64,000 bases of DNA from Mesorhizobium japonicum MAFF 303099 (lineage in GTDB: Bacteria > Pseudomonadota > Alphaproteobacteria > Rhizobiales > Rhizobiaceae): contig NC_002678.2 in assembly GCF_000009625.1 (NCBI RefSeq), positions 3,628,001 through 3,692,000 of the forward strand. The letters are read 5' to 3'. Every line of letters starts with the position of its first letter. Position 1 is the stretch's first letter. Made by a program: the position numbers and the translations under genes. The notes beneath the pieces were generated by a model. That model made no database searches, was not told the DNA's origin, and saw only the letters and a list, made by a program, of their open reading frames with translations. Positions 55,623 to 64,000 of the stretch are shown in pieces.

Positions 55623-57362
55623 ATGTCTCAATCCTCCACAGCAATCTTCGGTGCCCGTCGCGACCAGGCGTTTCCCACGCTGAGCGAGGCTGACATCGAC
55701 CACATGCGCCGCTTCGGCGAGGCCAGCGCCTATGCCGCCGGCGAGCACATCATCAAGGCCGGCGACGTCGCGCCCGGCCTGATCGTCGTGCTGTCGGGCA
55801 AGGTCGACATCACCCAGGATGGTCTCGGCCGGCGTCAGACGATCGTCACCCACGGCCCCGGCAGCTTCGTCGGCGAGCTGGCGCAGCTTTCGGCCCGCCC
55901 CTCGCTGGTCAATGCCGAGGCCGCCGAGCCGGTCGAGGCCTTCGTCATCCCTTCGCAACGCGTGCGCGACCTGATGGTGCAGGAGGCCAATCTCGGCGAG
56001 CGCATCATGCGGGCGCTGATCCTGCGCCGTGTCGGACTGCTGGAAAGCGCCACCAGCGGGCCGATCATCATCGGACCGCTCGGCAATGCCGACGTGCTGC
56101 GGCTGCAAGGGTTCCTGGCCCGCAGCGGGCAGCCGCACCGCACGCTCGATTCCGGCAGCGACCCCTGCGCCAAAACTCTGGTCGAACGCTTCGAGGTCGA
56201 CCCGCACCATCTGCCGGTCGTGCTGTGTCCGAACGGCAGGCTGCTGATGAATCCAGGCGAGAAGGACCTCGCCCGCTGCATCGGCCTGCTGCGGCCGATC
56301 GACGCCGATACGCTGTATGATGTCGCCATTGTCGGCGCCGGGCCTGCGGGGCTGGCGGCGGCGGTCTATGCGGCGTCAGAAGGGCTGTCGACCATCGTGC
56401 TCGATTGCCGGGCCTTCGGCGGCCAGGCCGGCGCCTCCTCGCGCATCGAGAACTATCTCGGCTTCCCCACCGGCATCACCGGCATGGCGCTGATGGCGCG
56501 CGCCTACAACCAGGCGCAGAAATTCGGCGTCGAGATGGTGATCCCCGACGAGGCCAAGCTTTTGAGCGCGGCGGCCGACAATACAGGCGCCCGTTACCTG
56601 CTCGATGTCGGCGATGGCGAGACGGTGCGCACGCGCAGCGTGGTGATCGCCAGCGGCGCGCGCTACCGTCGTCTCGAGGTCGCCAATTTGTCGCAGTTCG
56701 AGGGCACCTCGGTGCATTATTGGGCCTCGCCCATCGAAGGCCGGCTTTGCGCCGGGCAGGAGGTGGCGCTGGTCGGCGCCGGCAATTCGGCCGGGCAGGC
56801 GGCGGTCTATCTGGCCAGCCATGCGCGCAAGGTGGCGCTGCTGGCGCGCGGCGGCAGCCTCGATGCCTCGATGTCGCGCTATCTGGTCGAGCGCATCCAG
56901 GCGCAGCCGAACATCGAGGTGCTGACCGAGACCGAAATCGAGGCGCTGGAGGGCGAGGAGGGCAATCTAGCCACTGTCCGCTGGCGCAACCGCGTCAGCG
57001 GCGAAGTGACGACGCGCCCGATCAGCCACCTCTTCCTGTTCATCGGCGCCGACCCGAACACCGACTGGCTGGCGCAATGCAATGTGGCGCTGGACGCCAA
57101 GGGTTTCATCCGCACCGGATCGGAACTCGGACCGGAGCATGGCCTGATGGAGACCAGCCGCAGCGGCGTGTTTGCCATCGGCGACGTCCGTTGCGGTTCG
57201 GTCAAGCGCGTCGCGGCGGCCGTCGGTGAGGGTGCCCAGGTGGTCGCGGCCTTGCATGCCTATCTTGCGCGAGACAGCAGCGCTGCCGTTACGCCTCAAA
57301 GCATGATCCCGAAAAGCGGGGACCGGTTTTCGGAAAAAGACCATGCTTCAACGAAGAGATAG
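55623..57362 (+). CDS. cNMP-binding/thioredoxin-reductase-like FAD oxidoreductase fusion
   Basis: 579 residues in three parts. Residues 15-130 form a cyclic-nucleotide-binding (CAP-like) domain (GLIVVLSGKVDITQDGLGRR, GSFVGELAQLS). Residues 140-225 form a thioredoxin-like fold (PIIIGPLGNADVLRLQGFLA). Residues 235-555 form a TrxR-like FAD/NADPH module (VAIVGAGPAGLAAAVYAAS, GGQAGASSRIENYLGFP, ALVGAGNSAGQAAVYLA). Where TrxR has CATC this protein has HYWASPIEG, so there is no dithiol. The C-terminal 20 residues come from a palindromic repeat. Co-transcribed with a UBP zinc-finger gene. Confidence 0.92.
   Translation: MSQSSTAIFGARRDQAFPTLSEADIDHMRRFGEASAYAAGEHIIKAGDVAPGLIVVLSGKVDITQDGLGRRQTIVTHGPGSFVGELAQLSARPSLVNAEAAEPVEAFVIPSQRVRDLMVQEANLGERIMRALILRRVGLLESATSGPIIIGPLGNADVLRLQGFLARSGQPHRTLDSGSDPCAKTLVERFEVDPHHLPVVLCPNGRLLMNPGEKDLARCIGLLRPIDADTLYDVAIVGAGPAGLAAAVYAASEGLSTIVLDCRAFGGQAGASSRIENYLGFPTGITGMALMARAYNQAQKFGVEMVIPDEAKLLSAAADNTGARYLLDVGDGETVRTRSVVIASGARYRRLEVANLSQFEGTSVHYWASPIEGRLCAGQEVALVGAGNSAGQAAVYLASHARKVALLARGGSLDASMSRYLVERIQAQPNIEVLTETEIEALEGEEGNLATVRWRNRVSGEVTTRPISHLFLFIGADPNTDWLAQCNVALDAKGFIRTGSELGPEHGLMETSRSGVFAIGDVRCGSVKRVAAAVGEGAQVVAALHAYLARDSSAAVTPQSMIPKSGDRFSEKDHASTKR
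57299..57348 (+). repeat. 50-bp palindromic repeat coding for the reductase C-terminus
   Basis: AAGCATG and CATGCTT ends (57299-57305, 57342-57348) around GATCCCGAAAAGCGGGGACC and GGTTTTCGGAAAAAGA. This matches a repeat common between rhizobial genes (from familiarity). Translated in frame as SMIPKSGDRFSEKDHA. Confidence 0.8.
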
Positions 57363-57376
57363 TTCAGGAGAGTGTG

Positions 57377-57685
57377 ATGGCGGACGAATGCAGACATGCG
57401 GCTGGGATCAAGGATGTGACGCCGAGCGCGCTGGGCTGCGAGGAATGCCTGAAGAGCGGCTCGTGGTGGGTGCATCTCCGGCTCTGCCGCACCTGCGGCC
57501 ATGTCGGCTGTTGCGACGACTCGCCCAACCGCCATGCGACAAAGCATTTCCACGCCACCAGCCATCCCGTCATCGAGGGCTACGATCCCCCGGAGGGCTG
57601 GGGCTGGTGTTATGTCGATGAGGTCTTTCTCGACCTCGGCGACCGCACGACGCCGCAGAGCGGCCCGATCCCAAGGTTTTATTGA
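57377..57685 (+). CDS. UBP-type zinc-finger protein
   Basis: 102 residues; ATG with AGGAG eight bases upstream (GTG one codon earlier also in frame). Cys/His ladder of zf-UBP: CRH, CEEC, CRTCGHVGCC, then NRHATKHFHATSHP. In eukaryotes this finger binds the ubiquitin C-terminal GG; bacterial members lack known targets. It follows the reductase fusion by 14 bp, so both are one operon. Confidence 0.92.
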   Translation: MADECRHAAGIKDVTPSALGCEECLKSGSWWVHLRLCRTCGHVGCCDDSPNRHATKHFHATSHPVIEGYDPPEGWGWCYVDEVFLDLGDRTTPQSGPIPRFY

Positions 57686-57734
57686 GCCCGCATCGGGCGG
57701 AAAGCAGAACTCGAACCGCGCCAATCTAGAATCC

Positions 57735-57761
57735 AAAAAGCCCGGTTCGTCCGGGCTTTTT
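57735..57761. terminator. rho-independent terminator after the UBP gene
   Basis: AAAAAGCCCGG / CCGGGCTTTTT with TTCGT loop, the same hairpin core as the two tRNA-linked terminators. The rest of the 287-bp gap to the cytochrome gene shows no gene. Confidence 0.92.
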
Positions 57762-57972
57762 GTCGTCGAGGGCATGGGTTGCGGCCCGATGCCTTGTTGT
57801 CAGCGAACTGACAGCTTGGCCGTTCCACTGTCCGCCAGATCACGATCGCCAGAGCCGGCCCCAGGCGTGGATCGCCACCGCGTTCTCGGGGTGAGGCCAA
57901 TGGAATCGTCGCCGGACAAAGCTTTGACATGATCGCCGCTAGCTTAGAAATCTTCAAAACTGGAAGGCTCGC

Positions 57973-58512
57973 ATGCACCCCACCTACACAAGCACGCAGA
58001 AGGCCATTCACTGGGCGGTGTTTCTGCTGGTCGTCGGCCTTTATGGCTTGACCTATGTGGAGGAGCTTTTTCCGCGCGGCGATCCCGGCCGCGCGCTCGT
58101 CTGGTGGCTGCATATTTCGTTCGGGCTCCTGCTTTTTGCGCTGGTCGTCATCCGTGTCGGCATGCGCCTGGCGCTGGGAGCGCCCGGCCTGGCGCAGGAA
58201 ATGTCGCCGCTCGAACGATGGGCGGCCAAGGCCGCGCATCTTGTGCTTTACGCGCTGCTGGTGGCCATTCCGGTTCTCGGCATCTTGCTGACCTGGTACA
58301 GGGGCGATTCCTTGAGCTTCTTCGGTCTTTTCACCATCCCGGCCCAGGTTTCACCGGATCGCGACACGGCCCGGTTCATTAGGGAGCTGCACAGCCTCTG
58401 CGCCAATTCGATCCTCATCCTTGCCGGCGTGCATGCGGCGGCGGCGCTGTGGCACCATTTCATCCGCAAGGACGACGTGCTCAAGCGAATGCTGCCGGAA
58501 AGCACGCCCTGA
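57973..58512 (+). CDS. cytochrome b561 (di-haem membrane protein)
   Basis: 179 residues, four helices. Haem-ligand His candidates are in QKAIHWAVFLL, WWLHISFGLLL and ELHSLCANSILILAGVHAAA, matching the CybB/YodB family that passes electrons between quinol and periplasmic acceptors such as superoxide. Monocistronic by position. Confidence 0.92.
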   Translation: MHPTYTSTQKAIHWAVFLLVVGLYGLTYVEELFPRGDPGRALVWWLHISFGLLLFALVVIRVGMRLALGAPGLAQEMSPLERWAAKAAHLVLYALLVAIPVLGILLTWYRGDSLSFFGLFTIPAQVSPDRDTARFIRELHSLCANSILILAGVHAAAALWHHFIRKDDVLKRMLPESTP

Positions 58513-58536
58513 CAGGCACGCGCCATCTTCCGTCGA

Positions 58537-58710
58537 TCAGTCCCGCTTTGGCGCCGCCGGCGCGGGTGCCGGATTGTCGACGCTGTTCTCGTTCACCTGG
58601 AAGGCCTTTCCTTCGACCTTCTTTTTCTTGAGGTGGTCGCCGGTCTGCGGTCGCGGCGGACGCTCGGGATTTTCCTCGGTGTTGTCGTTGACGTCGAGGG
58701 CTCTGGTCAT
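58537..58710 (-). CDS. small charged protein, 57 residues
   Basis: ATG with GGAGG five bases upstream (tandem ATGATG). Product begins MTRALDVNDNTEENPERPPR and has two NxNxxxNPxP-like segments (VNDNTEENPERP, VNENSVDNPAPA). Probably disordered; unknown family. Convergent with cytochrome b561. Confidence 0.65.
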   Translation of the reverse strand: MTRALDVNDNTEENPERPPRPQTGDHLKKKKVEGKAFQVNENSVDNPAPAPAAPKRD

Positions 58711-58807
58711 CATGTCCTCCAGGTTCTGTCCTGGAAGACAATGTTCGGCGGGTGCATGGGTTCCGGTGAGGGGCTCGACCTCTGGTGCCGAGCACCGCCC
58801 GACTGAC

Positions 58808-58990
58808 CTATCGCACGGACCCGGTGACCGTCCGGTCGACATCGGGAGCCGATTTGCGTTCGTTGCCGGCAAGTGCGGCTATGAGCAGCAGGCTGGCGAC
58901 GACAGGAACGAACAGCACGGCGACGCGGGCCTGTACATGGAGAATGGCGCGCCATTCGGTGCTGCGCTTGTCGGGGCTGTCGCTCATCAT
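58808..58990 (-). CDS. small single-helix membrane protein, 60 residues
   Basis: Starts MMSDSPDKRSTEWRAILHVQ and has one membrane helix (VAVLFVPVVASLLLIAALAG) followed by a basic polar tail. Weak ribosome site (GTGAG). Unknown function. Separated by 98 bp from the preceding small gene on the same strand. Confidence 0.5.
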   Translation of the reverse strand: MMSDSPDKRSTEWRAILHVQARVAVLFVPVVASLLLIAALAGNERKSAPDVDRTVTGSVR

Positions 58991-59085
58991 ACTCACTTTG
59001 CCATGGACCCCCCGACGGGTCACATAGAGGTGAACCGTTAAGCAACTCCTTCCGACTTCGTTAACGCTGGGCTTCAAGCGCGAAA

Positions 59086-61125
59086 TCAGCTGAACCCGAT
59101 CCGCCTTGCGCCTTGCCGGAACAGCGCCTCGGCATCGGGGTCGAAGCGGAAGGTACCGATGAAATCGTCGGCGCGATAATCAGGCAATGTCTTGCGGATG
59201 GCGGCGGCAAAGCCGCGCGCCTCGTCGAGCCGGCCGGCCAGCGCCAGGCAATGCGCGGCGATCGCCAGGATGATGGTGTGCGCGTTGGGCCGCGCCGCCG
59301 CCTTGAGCGCCCATTCGGCCGCCTCCTCGAACTGGCCGAGCCGGACATGCGACATGGCGCGCGACCCCAGCATGCCGAACAGCAGCGGGTCGAAGGGGCT
59401 CAAATGCCGCGAATGGTCGGACGAGCCTATCGCCGCCTGCGGGTCGCCCGACTGCGAGTGGACGAAGGACAGCGCGTAATGGCCAAGCGCGAAATTCGGG
59501 CTGAGATCCACGGCCCGTTCCAGTTCGGCGAGTGATCCGTCCTGCTCGCCGCGCAGCCACAGCGCCCGGCCCATCGCCCAGTGCGCGGCCGGATTGTGGT
59601 CGTCGACCAGCAGGCTGTGGCCGGCGCTCTCATAGGCCAGCGCGCTTTCGCGGTCGCGGTCGCCCCAGCGCTGGAAGGCATTCTGCCAGTGGGTGAAGGA
59701 CAGGCCGGCATAGGCGCGGGCAAAGGTCGGGTCGAGCTGCAAGGCCTTGTCGAAAAAATGCCGCGCCTGCTCGTTCTCGGCCTGGGTGAAGCGGTACATG
59801 TGCCAGAGGCCGCGATGATAGGCCTCCCAGGCATTGAGCGAGTTGGGCGCCTTCAGCATGGCGCGGTTGCGCTCGACCGTTTCGATCTCGGCCGAGATCG
59901 ACGACACGATGCTGTCGCCGATATCGTCGAGCACGGCGAAGAGGTCATGGGGCCGGCGCTCGAAGGTCTCCGCCCAGACGATCCTGGCGGTGCGCACCTC
60001 GACCAGCTCGACGCTGACGATCAGGCGGCCGGTCAGGCTGCGCACGGTGCCGCTGGCGACATAGTCGACGCCAAGTTTTCTGCCGGCCTCCTCCGGCGCG
60101 ATGGCTTTCTCGGCCAGTGCGAACACCGATCCGCGCGCGATGACGAAGAAATCCCTAAGCTTGGCGAGACGGGTGATGATGTCGTGGGTGAAACCGTCGG
60201 CCAGCCCGCCGCGCGCGCCGCTTTCGTCGACAAACGGCATCACCGCCAGCGAAGCGTGGCTGGGTTCGACCGGGCCGGTATCACCAGAGGCGGCGACCAA
60301 GTGCGATGGTGTGGGCAGGCCGGCCGGTTGCGCCTGGTGCGAGGCGCGCTGGTCGCGGATCGACCGCCAGGCCTGGCGAAGCGGGGCGAAATCCAGGTCC
60401 TCTGACTGAAACAACCGCTCCGCCGAAGCCAGATGCTGCTCGGCCGCGCCGATCTCGCCGCGCCGGGCAAGACTGGCCAGCAGCGCTGCGTGTGCACGCG
60501 TGTCGAACGGCGCCAGCTCTATCCATCGATCGAGACGGCTGACCGTTTCGTCGCAATCCGCCGGCAGGCTCGCGGCAAGCTGTTCCAGCACGGCGGCGTG
60601 GTAGGCGTCAAAACGCCGTCGCTGGGCGACCAGCCAGCTGTCGAAATGCGGGCTCCGCTCCAGCTCCAGCCCATCGAGCAGATCGCCGGCGAACAGTCCT
60701 GCCAGTCCCTGCAGCCGCTCCACATCAAGCGTGGCGATCCCTTGCGCGGCGGCCTGGCTGATCTCCAGCGCGTCGACAAGGCAGCCGTCGAGATCGAGCG
60801 CGACCGCATCACCTTGTGTGGTGACCCGGCGCCGGTCCGGCGTGTCGAGAGCGGCTCGCAGCTTGCTCAGGCACCAGCGCAACTCGCCACGGGGATCATT
60901 GGGCACATCCCACAACAGCTCGCACAGGCGGCCGCGGCCCACGGCGTGCGGCGCCAGCGCCAGATAGGCCAGGAGCGCGCGCAGCTTGCGCGACGCCGGC
61001 AGCGCCAAGGGCACGCCATCGCGCAGGATCTCCAGCGGTCCGAGCAGGCGCACCGACAGGCGCGGCCTATCGCCGTCCAGCCTCGATGGTGCGGATTCCA
61101 CGTGCGTTTCCACGCCTGCTCCCAC
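59086..61125 (-). CDS. BTAD-type transcriptional activator with TolB-like and TPR domains
   Basis: 679 residues from a GTG; a GTG at 61113 with GGGAG upstream is also likely. An OmpR/PhoB-like winged helix at about 22-105 (VRLLGPLEILRDGVPLALPA, LLAYLALAPHAVGRGRLCEL) is followed by a bacterial transcriptional-activation domain (110-250), a TolB N-terminal-like domain (about 290-415: SLAVMPFVDESGARGGLADG, FVIARGSVFALAEKA) and TPR repeats to about 650. Divergent from the cysteine-synthase-like/decarboxylase operon, its most likely target. Confidence 0.9.
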   Translation of the reverse strand: MGAGVETHVESAPSRLDGDRPRLSVRLLGPLEILRDGVPLALPASRKLRALLAYLALAPHAVGRGRLCELLWDVPNDPRGELRWCLSKLRAALDTPDRRRVTTQGDAVALDLDGCLVDALEISQAAAQGIATLDVERLQGLAGLFAGDLLDGLELERSPHFDSWLVAQRRRFDAYHAAVLEQLAASLPADCDETVSRLDRWIELAPFDTRAHAALLASLARRGEIGAAEQHLASAERLFQSEDLDFAPLRQAWRSIRDQRASHQAQPAGLPTPSHLVAASGDTGPVEPSHASLAVMPFVDESGARGGLADGFTHDIITRLAKLRDFFVIARGSVFALAEKAIAPEEAGRKLGVDYVASGTVRSLTGRLIVSVELVEVRTARIVWAETFERRPHDLFAVLDDIGDSIVSSISAEIETVERNRAMLKAPNSLNAWEAYHRGLWHMYRFTQAENEQARHFFDKALQLDPTFARAYAGLSFTHWQNAFQRWGDRDRESALAYESAGHSLLVDDHNPAAHWAMGRALWLRGEQDGSLAELERAVDLSPNFALGHYALSFVHSQSGDPQAAIGSSDHSRHLSPFDPLLFGMLGSRAMSHVRLGQFEEAAEWALKAAARPNAHTIILAIAAHCLALAGRLDEARGFAAAIRKTLPDYRADDFIGTFRFDPDAEALFRQGARRIGFS

Positions 61126-61315
61126 GCTGGCCCGTCGGCCCCTGCTGTATCACCAAACGTGACACGGCGCATCCGGGGCGAATTTCGCGCCGGGTACCGT
61201 CATTGCCGCATCGTCGGCATGTCAGTCCTAGCGCGGCCATGTCTCGAAACCTCGCCGCCCAAGCCGCCGGTTTGTAACCGGCCTGTGAAGACGAACACGA
61301 TCGAGGAGATCAAAC

Positions 61316-62404
61316 ATGTTGAATCGACAGAAAATCAGGACCACCGCCGGGCGCGGCCGCCTGTTCGACAGCATTCTCGACACCGTCGGCGACACGCCGG
61401 TGATCCGCGTCAACAATCTCGGGCCGGCCCATGCGACGGTCTACGTCAAGGCCGAGTTCTTCAACCCCGCCGCCTCGGTCAAGGACCGGCTGGCGCTCAA
61501 CATCATCGAGGAGGGCGAGCGCAGCGGTGCGTTGAAGCCCGGCCAGACGGTGGTCGAGGCCACCAGTGGCAACACCGGCATTGGGCTGGCCATGGTCTGC
61601 GCGCAAAAGGGCTATCCGCTGGTCGTCACCATGGCCGACAGCTTTTCCGTCGAGCGCCGCAAGCTGATGCGCATGCTGGGCGCCAAGGTGGTGCTGACGC
61701 CGCGCGCCGAAAAGGGTTTTGGCATGTACAAGAAGGCGGTGGAGCTGGCCGAGGCCAATGGCTGGTTCCTCGCCCGCCAGTTCGAGACCGCCGCCAACGC
61801 CGCCATCCACGAGGCGACCACGGCGCGCGAGATCATCAATGATTTCGCCGGCTCGCGGCTCGACTGCTTCGTCACCGGCTACGGCACCGGCGGCACCGTC
61901 GTCGGCGTGGCGCGTGTGCTGCGCCGCGAGCGGCCGGACACCCGCATCGTGCTCTCCGAACCGGCCAATGCGCAGCTCATTGGCAGCGGCAAGGCACAGC
62001 AGCGCGGTGCCCATGGCGCCCCTGCCGCCAGCCATCCGGCCTTCGAGCCGCATCCGATCCAGGGCTGGACGCCGGACTTCATCCCCAATGTGCTGCAAGA
62101 GGCGATCGACGCCAGCCTCTATGACGAGGTGATGCCGATTGCCGGGCCCGAAGGCATCAAATGGGCCAAGGCACTGGCTCAGAAGGAGGGCATCTTTACC
62201 GGAATTTCCGGCGGCGCCACCTTCGCCGTGGCACGGCAGGTCGCGGAAAAGGCGCCGGCCGGATCGGTGATCCTGTGCATGCTGCCCGACACCGGCGAGC
62301 GCTACATGTCGACGCCGCTGTTCGACGGCATCGAGGCCGAGATGGATGCCGAGGAGATGGCGCTGTCGCGCTCGACGCCCGGCGGCCAGTTCCCGGCGGC
62401 TTGA
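61316..62404 (+). CDS. cysteine-synthase-family PLP enzyme (beta-substituting)
   Basis: 362 residues. PLP Lys56 in NPAASVKDR, substrate loop EATSGNTGIGLAM, phosphate loop GYGTGGTVVGVA. It is about 35 residues longer than CysK at the C-terminus (ending SRSTPGGQFPAA), and its 200-260 region (AHGAPAASHPAFEPHPIQGW) differs from the CysK at 34780-35760. It may perform a beta-replacement on O-acetyl- or O-phosphoserine with a nucleophile other than sulfide. First gene of an operon with the decarboxylase 13 bp downstream. Confidence 0.88.
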   Translation: MLNRQKIRTTAGRGRLFDSILDTVGDTPVIRVNNLGPAHATVYVKAEFFNPAASVKDRLALNIIEEGERSGALKPGQTVVEATSGNTGIGLAMVCAQKGYPLVVTMADSFSVERRKLMRMLGAKVVLTPRAEKGFGMYKKAVELAEANGWFLARQFETAANAAIHEATTAREIINDFAGSRLDCFVTGYGTGGTVVGVARVLRRERPDTRIVLSEPANAQLIGSGKAQQRGAHGAPAASHPAFEPHPIQGWTPDFIPNVLQEAIDASLYDEVMPIAGPEGIKWAKALAQKEGIFTGISGGATFAVARQVAEKAPAGSVILCMLPDTGERYMSTPLFDGIEAEMDAEEMALSRSTPGGQFPAA

Positions 62405-62417
62405 CGGGAGCCCGGTC

Positions 62418-63899
62418 ATGGACATCGCGCAGGAAACCGTCGGCACCGAGGAAACGCTCGACCCCGCCGACTGGGCCGCAGTGCAAGCCCTGTCGCACCA
62501 GGTCATCGACGATGCCGTCGACTATCTCAGCGACATCAGGGACCGCCCGGCCTGGCGCGAGATGCCGGCGGAGGTGCGAGAAGCCTTCGCGGCACCTCTG
62601 CCGCGATCGCCGGTGCCGCTGGCCGCCGTCTATGACGAGGTCTCGCGCACGGTGATGTCCTATCCGATGGGCAACATCCATCCGCGATTCTGGGCCTGGT
62701 ATATGGGGTCGAGCAACTTCACCGGCGCGCTCGGCGACTTCCTGGCGGCAATCCAGGGTTCCAACCTCGGCGGCGGCAACCACGCCGCCGGGCTGATGGA
62801 CAGCCAGGTGGTCAACTGGTGCAAGCAGATGCTGGGCTTTCCGGCTTCCGCCTCCGGCACGCTGGTCAGCGGCGGCTCGATGGCCAACGTGATCGGCCTG
62901 ACCGTGGCGCGCAACGCCAAGGCCGGCATCGACGTGCGCGAGCACGGCGTCGCGGCGATCGAAAAGCCGCTGCGCTTCTATGGCTCGGACCAGATCCATT
63001 CCTGCCACCGCAAGGCAATGGAAGCACTTGGCCTCGGCAACCGGGCGCTGCGGCGCATCCCGACGGATGCCGACCTGCGCATCGACATACCGGCCTTGCG
63101 CGCGGCGATCGTTGAGGACCGCGAAGCCGGTTTCAAGCCGGCCTGCGTCATCGGCAATGCCGGCACGGTCAACACCGGCGCGATCGACGATTTGCGGGCG
63201 CTTGCCAAACTCGCGCATGAGGAAGGCCTATGGTTCCATGTCGATGGCTGCATCGGCGCGCTGATCGCGATCGCCCCCGACAATGCGCATCGCGTTGCCG
63301 GCATCGAATGGGCGGATTCCGTCGCGCTCGATCCGCACAAATGGCTGCATGCCCCGTTCGAGGTCGGCTGCGCCCTGGTCAGGGATGCCGTCGCCCACCG
63401 CCGGACCTTCGCGGTGACGCCGGAATATCTGGAATCGACGCCGCGCGGCCTTGCCTCCGGCGAATGGCTGCACGATTACGGCCTGCAGACGTCGCGCGGC
63501 TTTCGCGCGCTGAAAGTCTGGATGGCGCTGAAGGAACATGGTGTCGACAAATTCGGCCGCCTGATCGACCAGAACATCGCGCAAGCCTCCTATCTCGCCG
63601 GGGTGGTCGAGGCCGAGCCGCTGATGGAGCTGGCGACGTCGCCGACCATCAACATCGTCTGCTTCCGCTACCAGCCCGGCGTCACCGGCGAGGCGCTGAA
63701 GGTGCTCAACACCGAGATCATGCTGCGGCTGCAGGAACAGGGCATCGCCGTCCTTTCCGACACTACCGTGCATGGCGAACACTGGCTGCGCGTGGCGATC
63801 GCCAACCACCGCACAAGGCGCGAGGACCTCGACCTTCTGGTCGAGGAAACGGTGCGGTTGGGACGTGAGATCGCAGCAGAAGGCTCCCCCCGGAAATAG
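62418..63899 (+). CDS. group II pyridoxal-dependent decarboxylase
   Basis: 493 residues from the ATG with GGGAG upstream. Group II amino-acid decarboxylase layout: MGNIHPRFWAWYMGSSNFTG, GTLVSGGSMANVIGLTVARN, HVDGCIGALIAIAP and PLP Lys308 in ALDPHKWLHAPFEVG. Relatives decarboxylate tryptophan, tyrosine, DOPA or glutamate. Paired with a beta-substituting enzyme, it could decarboxylate the product of that step. Confidence 0.92.
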   Translation: MDIAQETVGTEETLDPADWAAVQALSHQVIDDAVDYLSDIRDRPAWREMPAEVREAFAAPLPRSPVPLAAVYDEVSRTVMSYPMGNIHPRFWAWYMGSSNFTGALGDFLAAIQGSNLGGGNHAAGLMDSQVVNWCKQMLGFPASASGTLVSGGSMANVIGLTVARNAKAGIDVREHGVAAIEKPLRFYGSDQIHSCHRKAMEALGLGNRALRRIPTDADLRIDIPALRAAIVEDREAGFKPACVIGNAGTVNTGAIDDLRALAKLAHEEGLWFHVDGCIGALIAIAPDNAHRVAGIEWADSVALDPHKWLHAPFEVGCALVRDAVAHRRTFAVTPEYLESTPRGLASGEWLHDYGLQTSRGFRALKVWMALKEHGVDKFGRLIDQNIAQASYLAGVVEAEPLMELATSPTINIVCFRYQPGVTGEALKVLNTEIMLRLQEQGIAVLSDTTVHGEHWLRVAIANHRTRREDLDLLVEETVRLGREIAAEGSPRK

Positions 63900-63966
63900 T
63901 TCCAAAAGCGAGCGACAGGCATGGGCGGCCATGCGATTCTGCGGCGGTGATTCGGGAGGTCCGACC

Positions 63967-64000
63967 GTGACGCTGTTTCGTATGGCCGTGCTCGCGGCGC
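63967..64000 (+). CDS. start of an exported protein, truncated by window edge
   Basis: GTG with GGGAGGT five bases upstream; eleven codons VTLFRMAVLAA resemble the beginning of a signal peptide. It lies 67 bp after the decarboxylase on the same strand and may be a third operon member. Confidence 0.5.
   Translation, partial: MTLFRMAVLAA

Overview
The window looks like chromosomal DNA of a Rhizobiales alphaproteobacterium, most likely Mesorhizobium or a close relative. Grounds: high GC, rhizobial gene orders (hrcA next to rph-rdgB-hemW; glk, ABC exporter, dapB, gpmA, tRNA-Leu), an Irr-type ICE palindrome in front of mbfA, and dispersed palindromic repeats of the kind common in rhizobial chromosomes. 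This assignment is inference from content, not from a database search. I see no prophage, transposase, integrase, CRISPR array or rRNA operon.

Layout. 1-6 kb: a PhoX-type phosphatase running off the left edge, a secreted Gly/Asn-repeat protein, a NarL-type two-component pair, a small SMR-like membrane protein and a PAP2 phosphatase. 6-16 kb: an HTH/SulP pair, a haloacid dehalogenase, a DMT transporter with a LysR regulator, an alkyladenine glycosylase with an NTF2-like partner, an SMP-30-like propeller with a divergent HTH regulator, and a class III nucleotide cyclase. 16-26 kb: an NlpC/P60-like protein, a CYTH-CHAD operon, a TetR-HlyD-ABC-permease operon behind a perfect 28-bp palindrome, a threonine dehydratase, Irr-controlled mbfA, and a NIPSNAP/monooxygenase pair with an ArsR regulator. 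26-31 kb: the Ku/LigD end-joining operon and a YciF-like protein. 31-38 kb: RidA, a DGPF/ECF sigma pair, a GST, CysK, LysE and a sorbosone dehydrogenase-like protein. 38-54 kb: mainly housekeeping genes (hrcA, rph, rdgB, hemW, rsmI, yraN, uppP, queG, mepA, glk, an ABC exporter, dapB, gpmA).

54-58 kb: a tRNA-Leu(CAG) whose 3' end and terminator are duplicated about 750 bp downstream around a small membrane-protein gene. This is followed by a cyclic-nucleotide-binding/thioredoxin-reductase-like fusion without the redox CxxC, in an operon with a UBP-type zinc-finger protein. 58-64 kb: cytochrome b561, two tiny proteins, and a BTAD/TolB/TPR regulator divergent from a two-gene operon (cysteine-synthase-like enzyme plus group II PLP decarboxylase) that looks like an uncharacterised small-molecule pathway.

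A theme of the window is small repeats at gene edges. Palindromic elements supply the N-terminal region of mepA and the C-terminus of the reductase fusion. A triplicated 18-bp unit forms the tetR-hlyD junction. A 12-bp repeat forms the SulP N-terminus. Two inverted copies of a roughly 66-bp element lie upstream of the GST.
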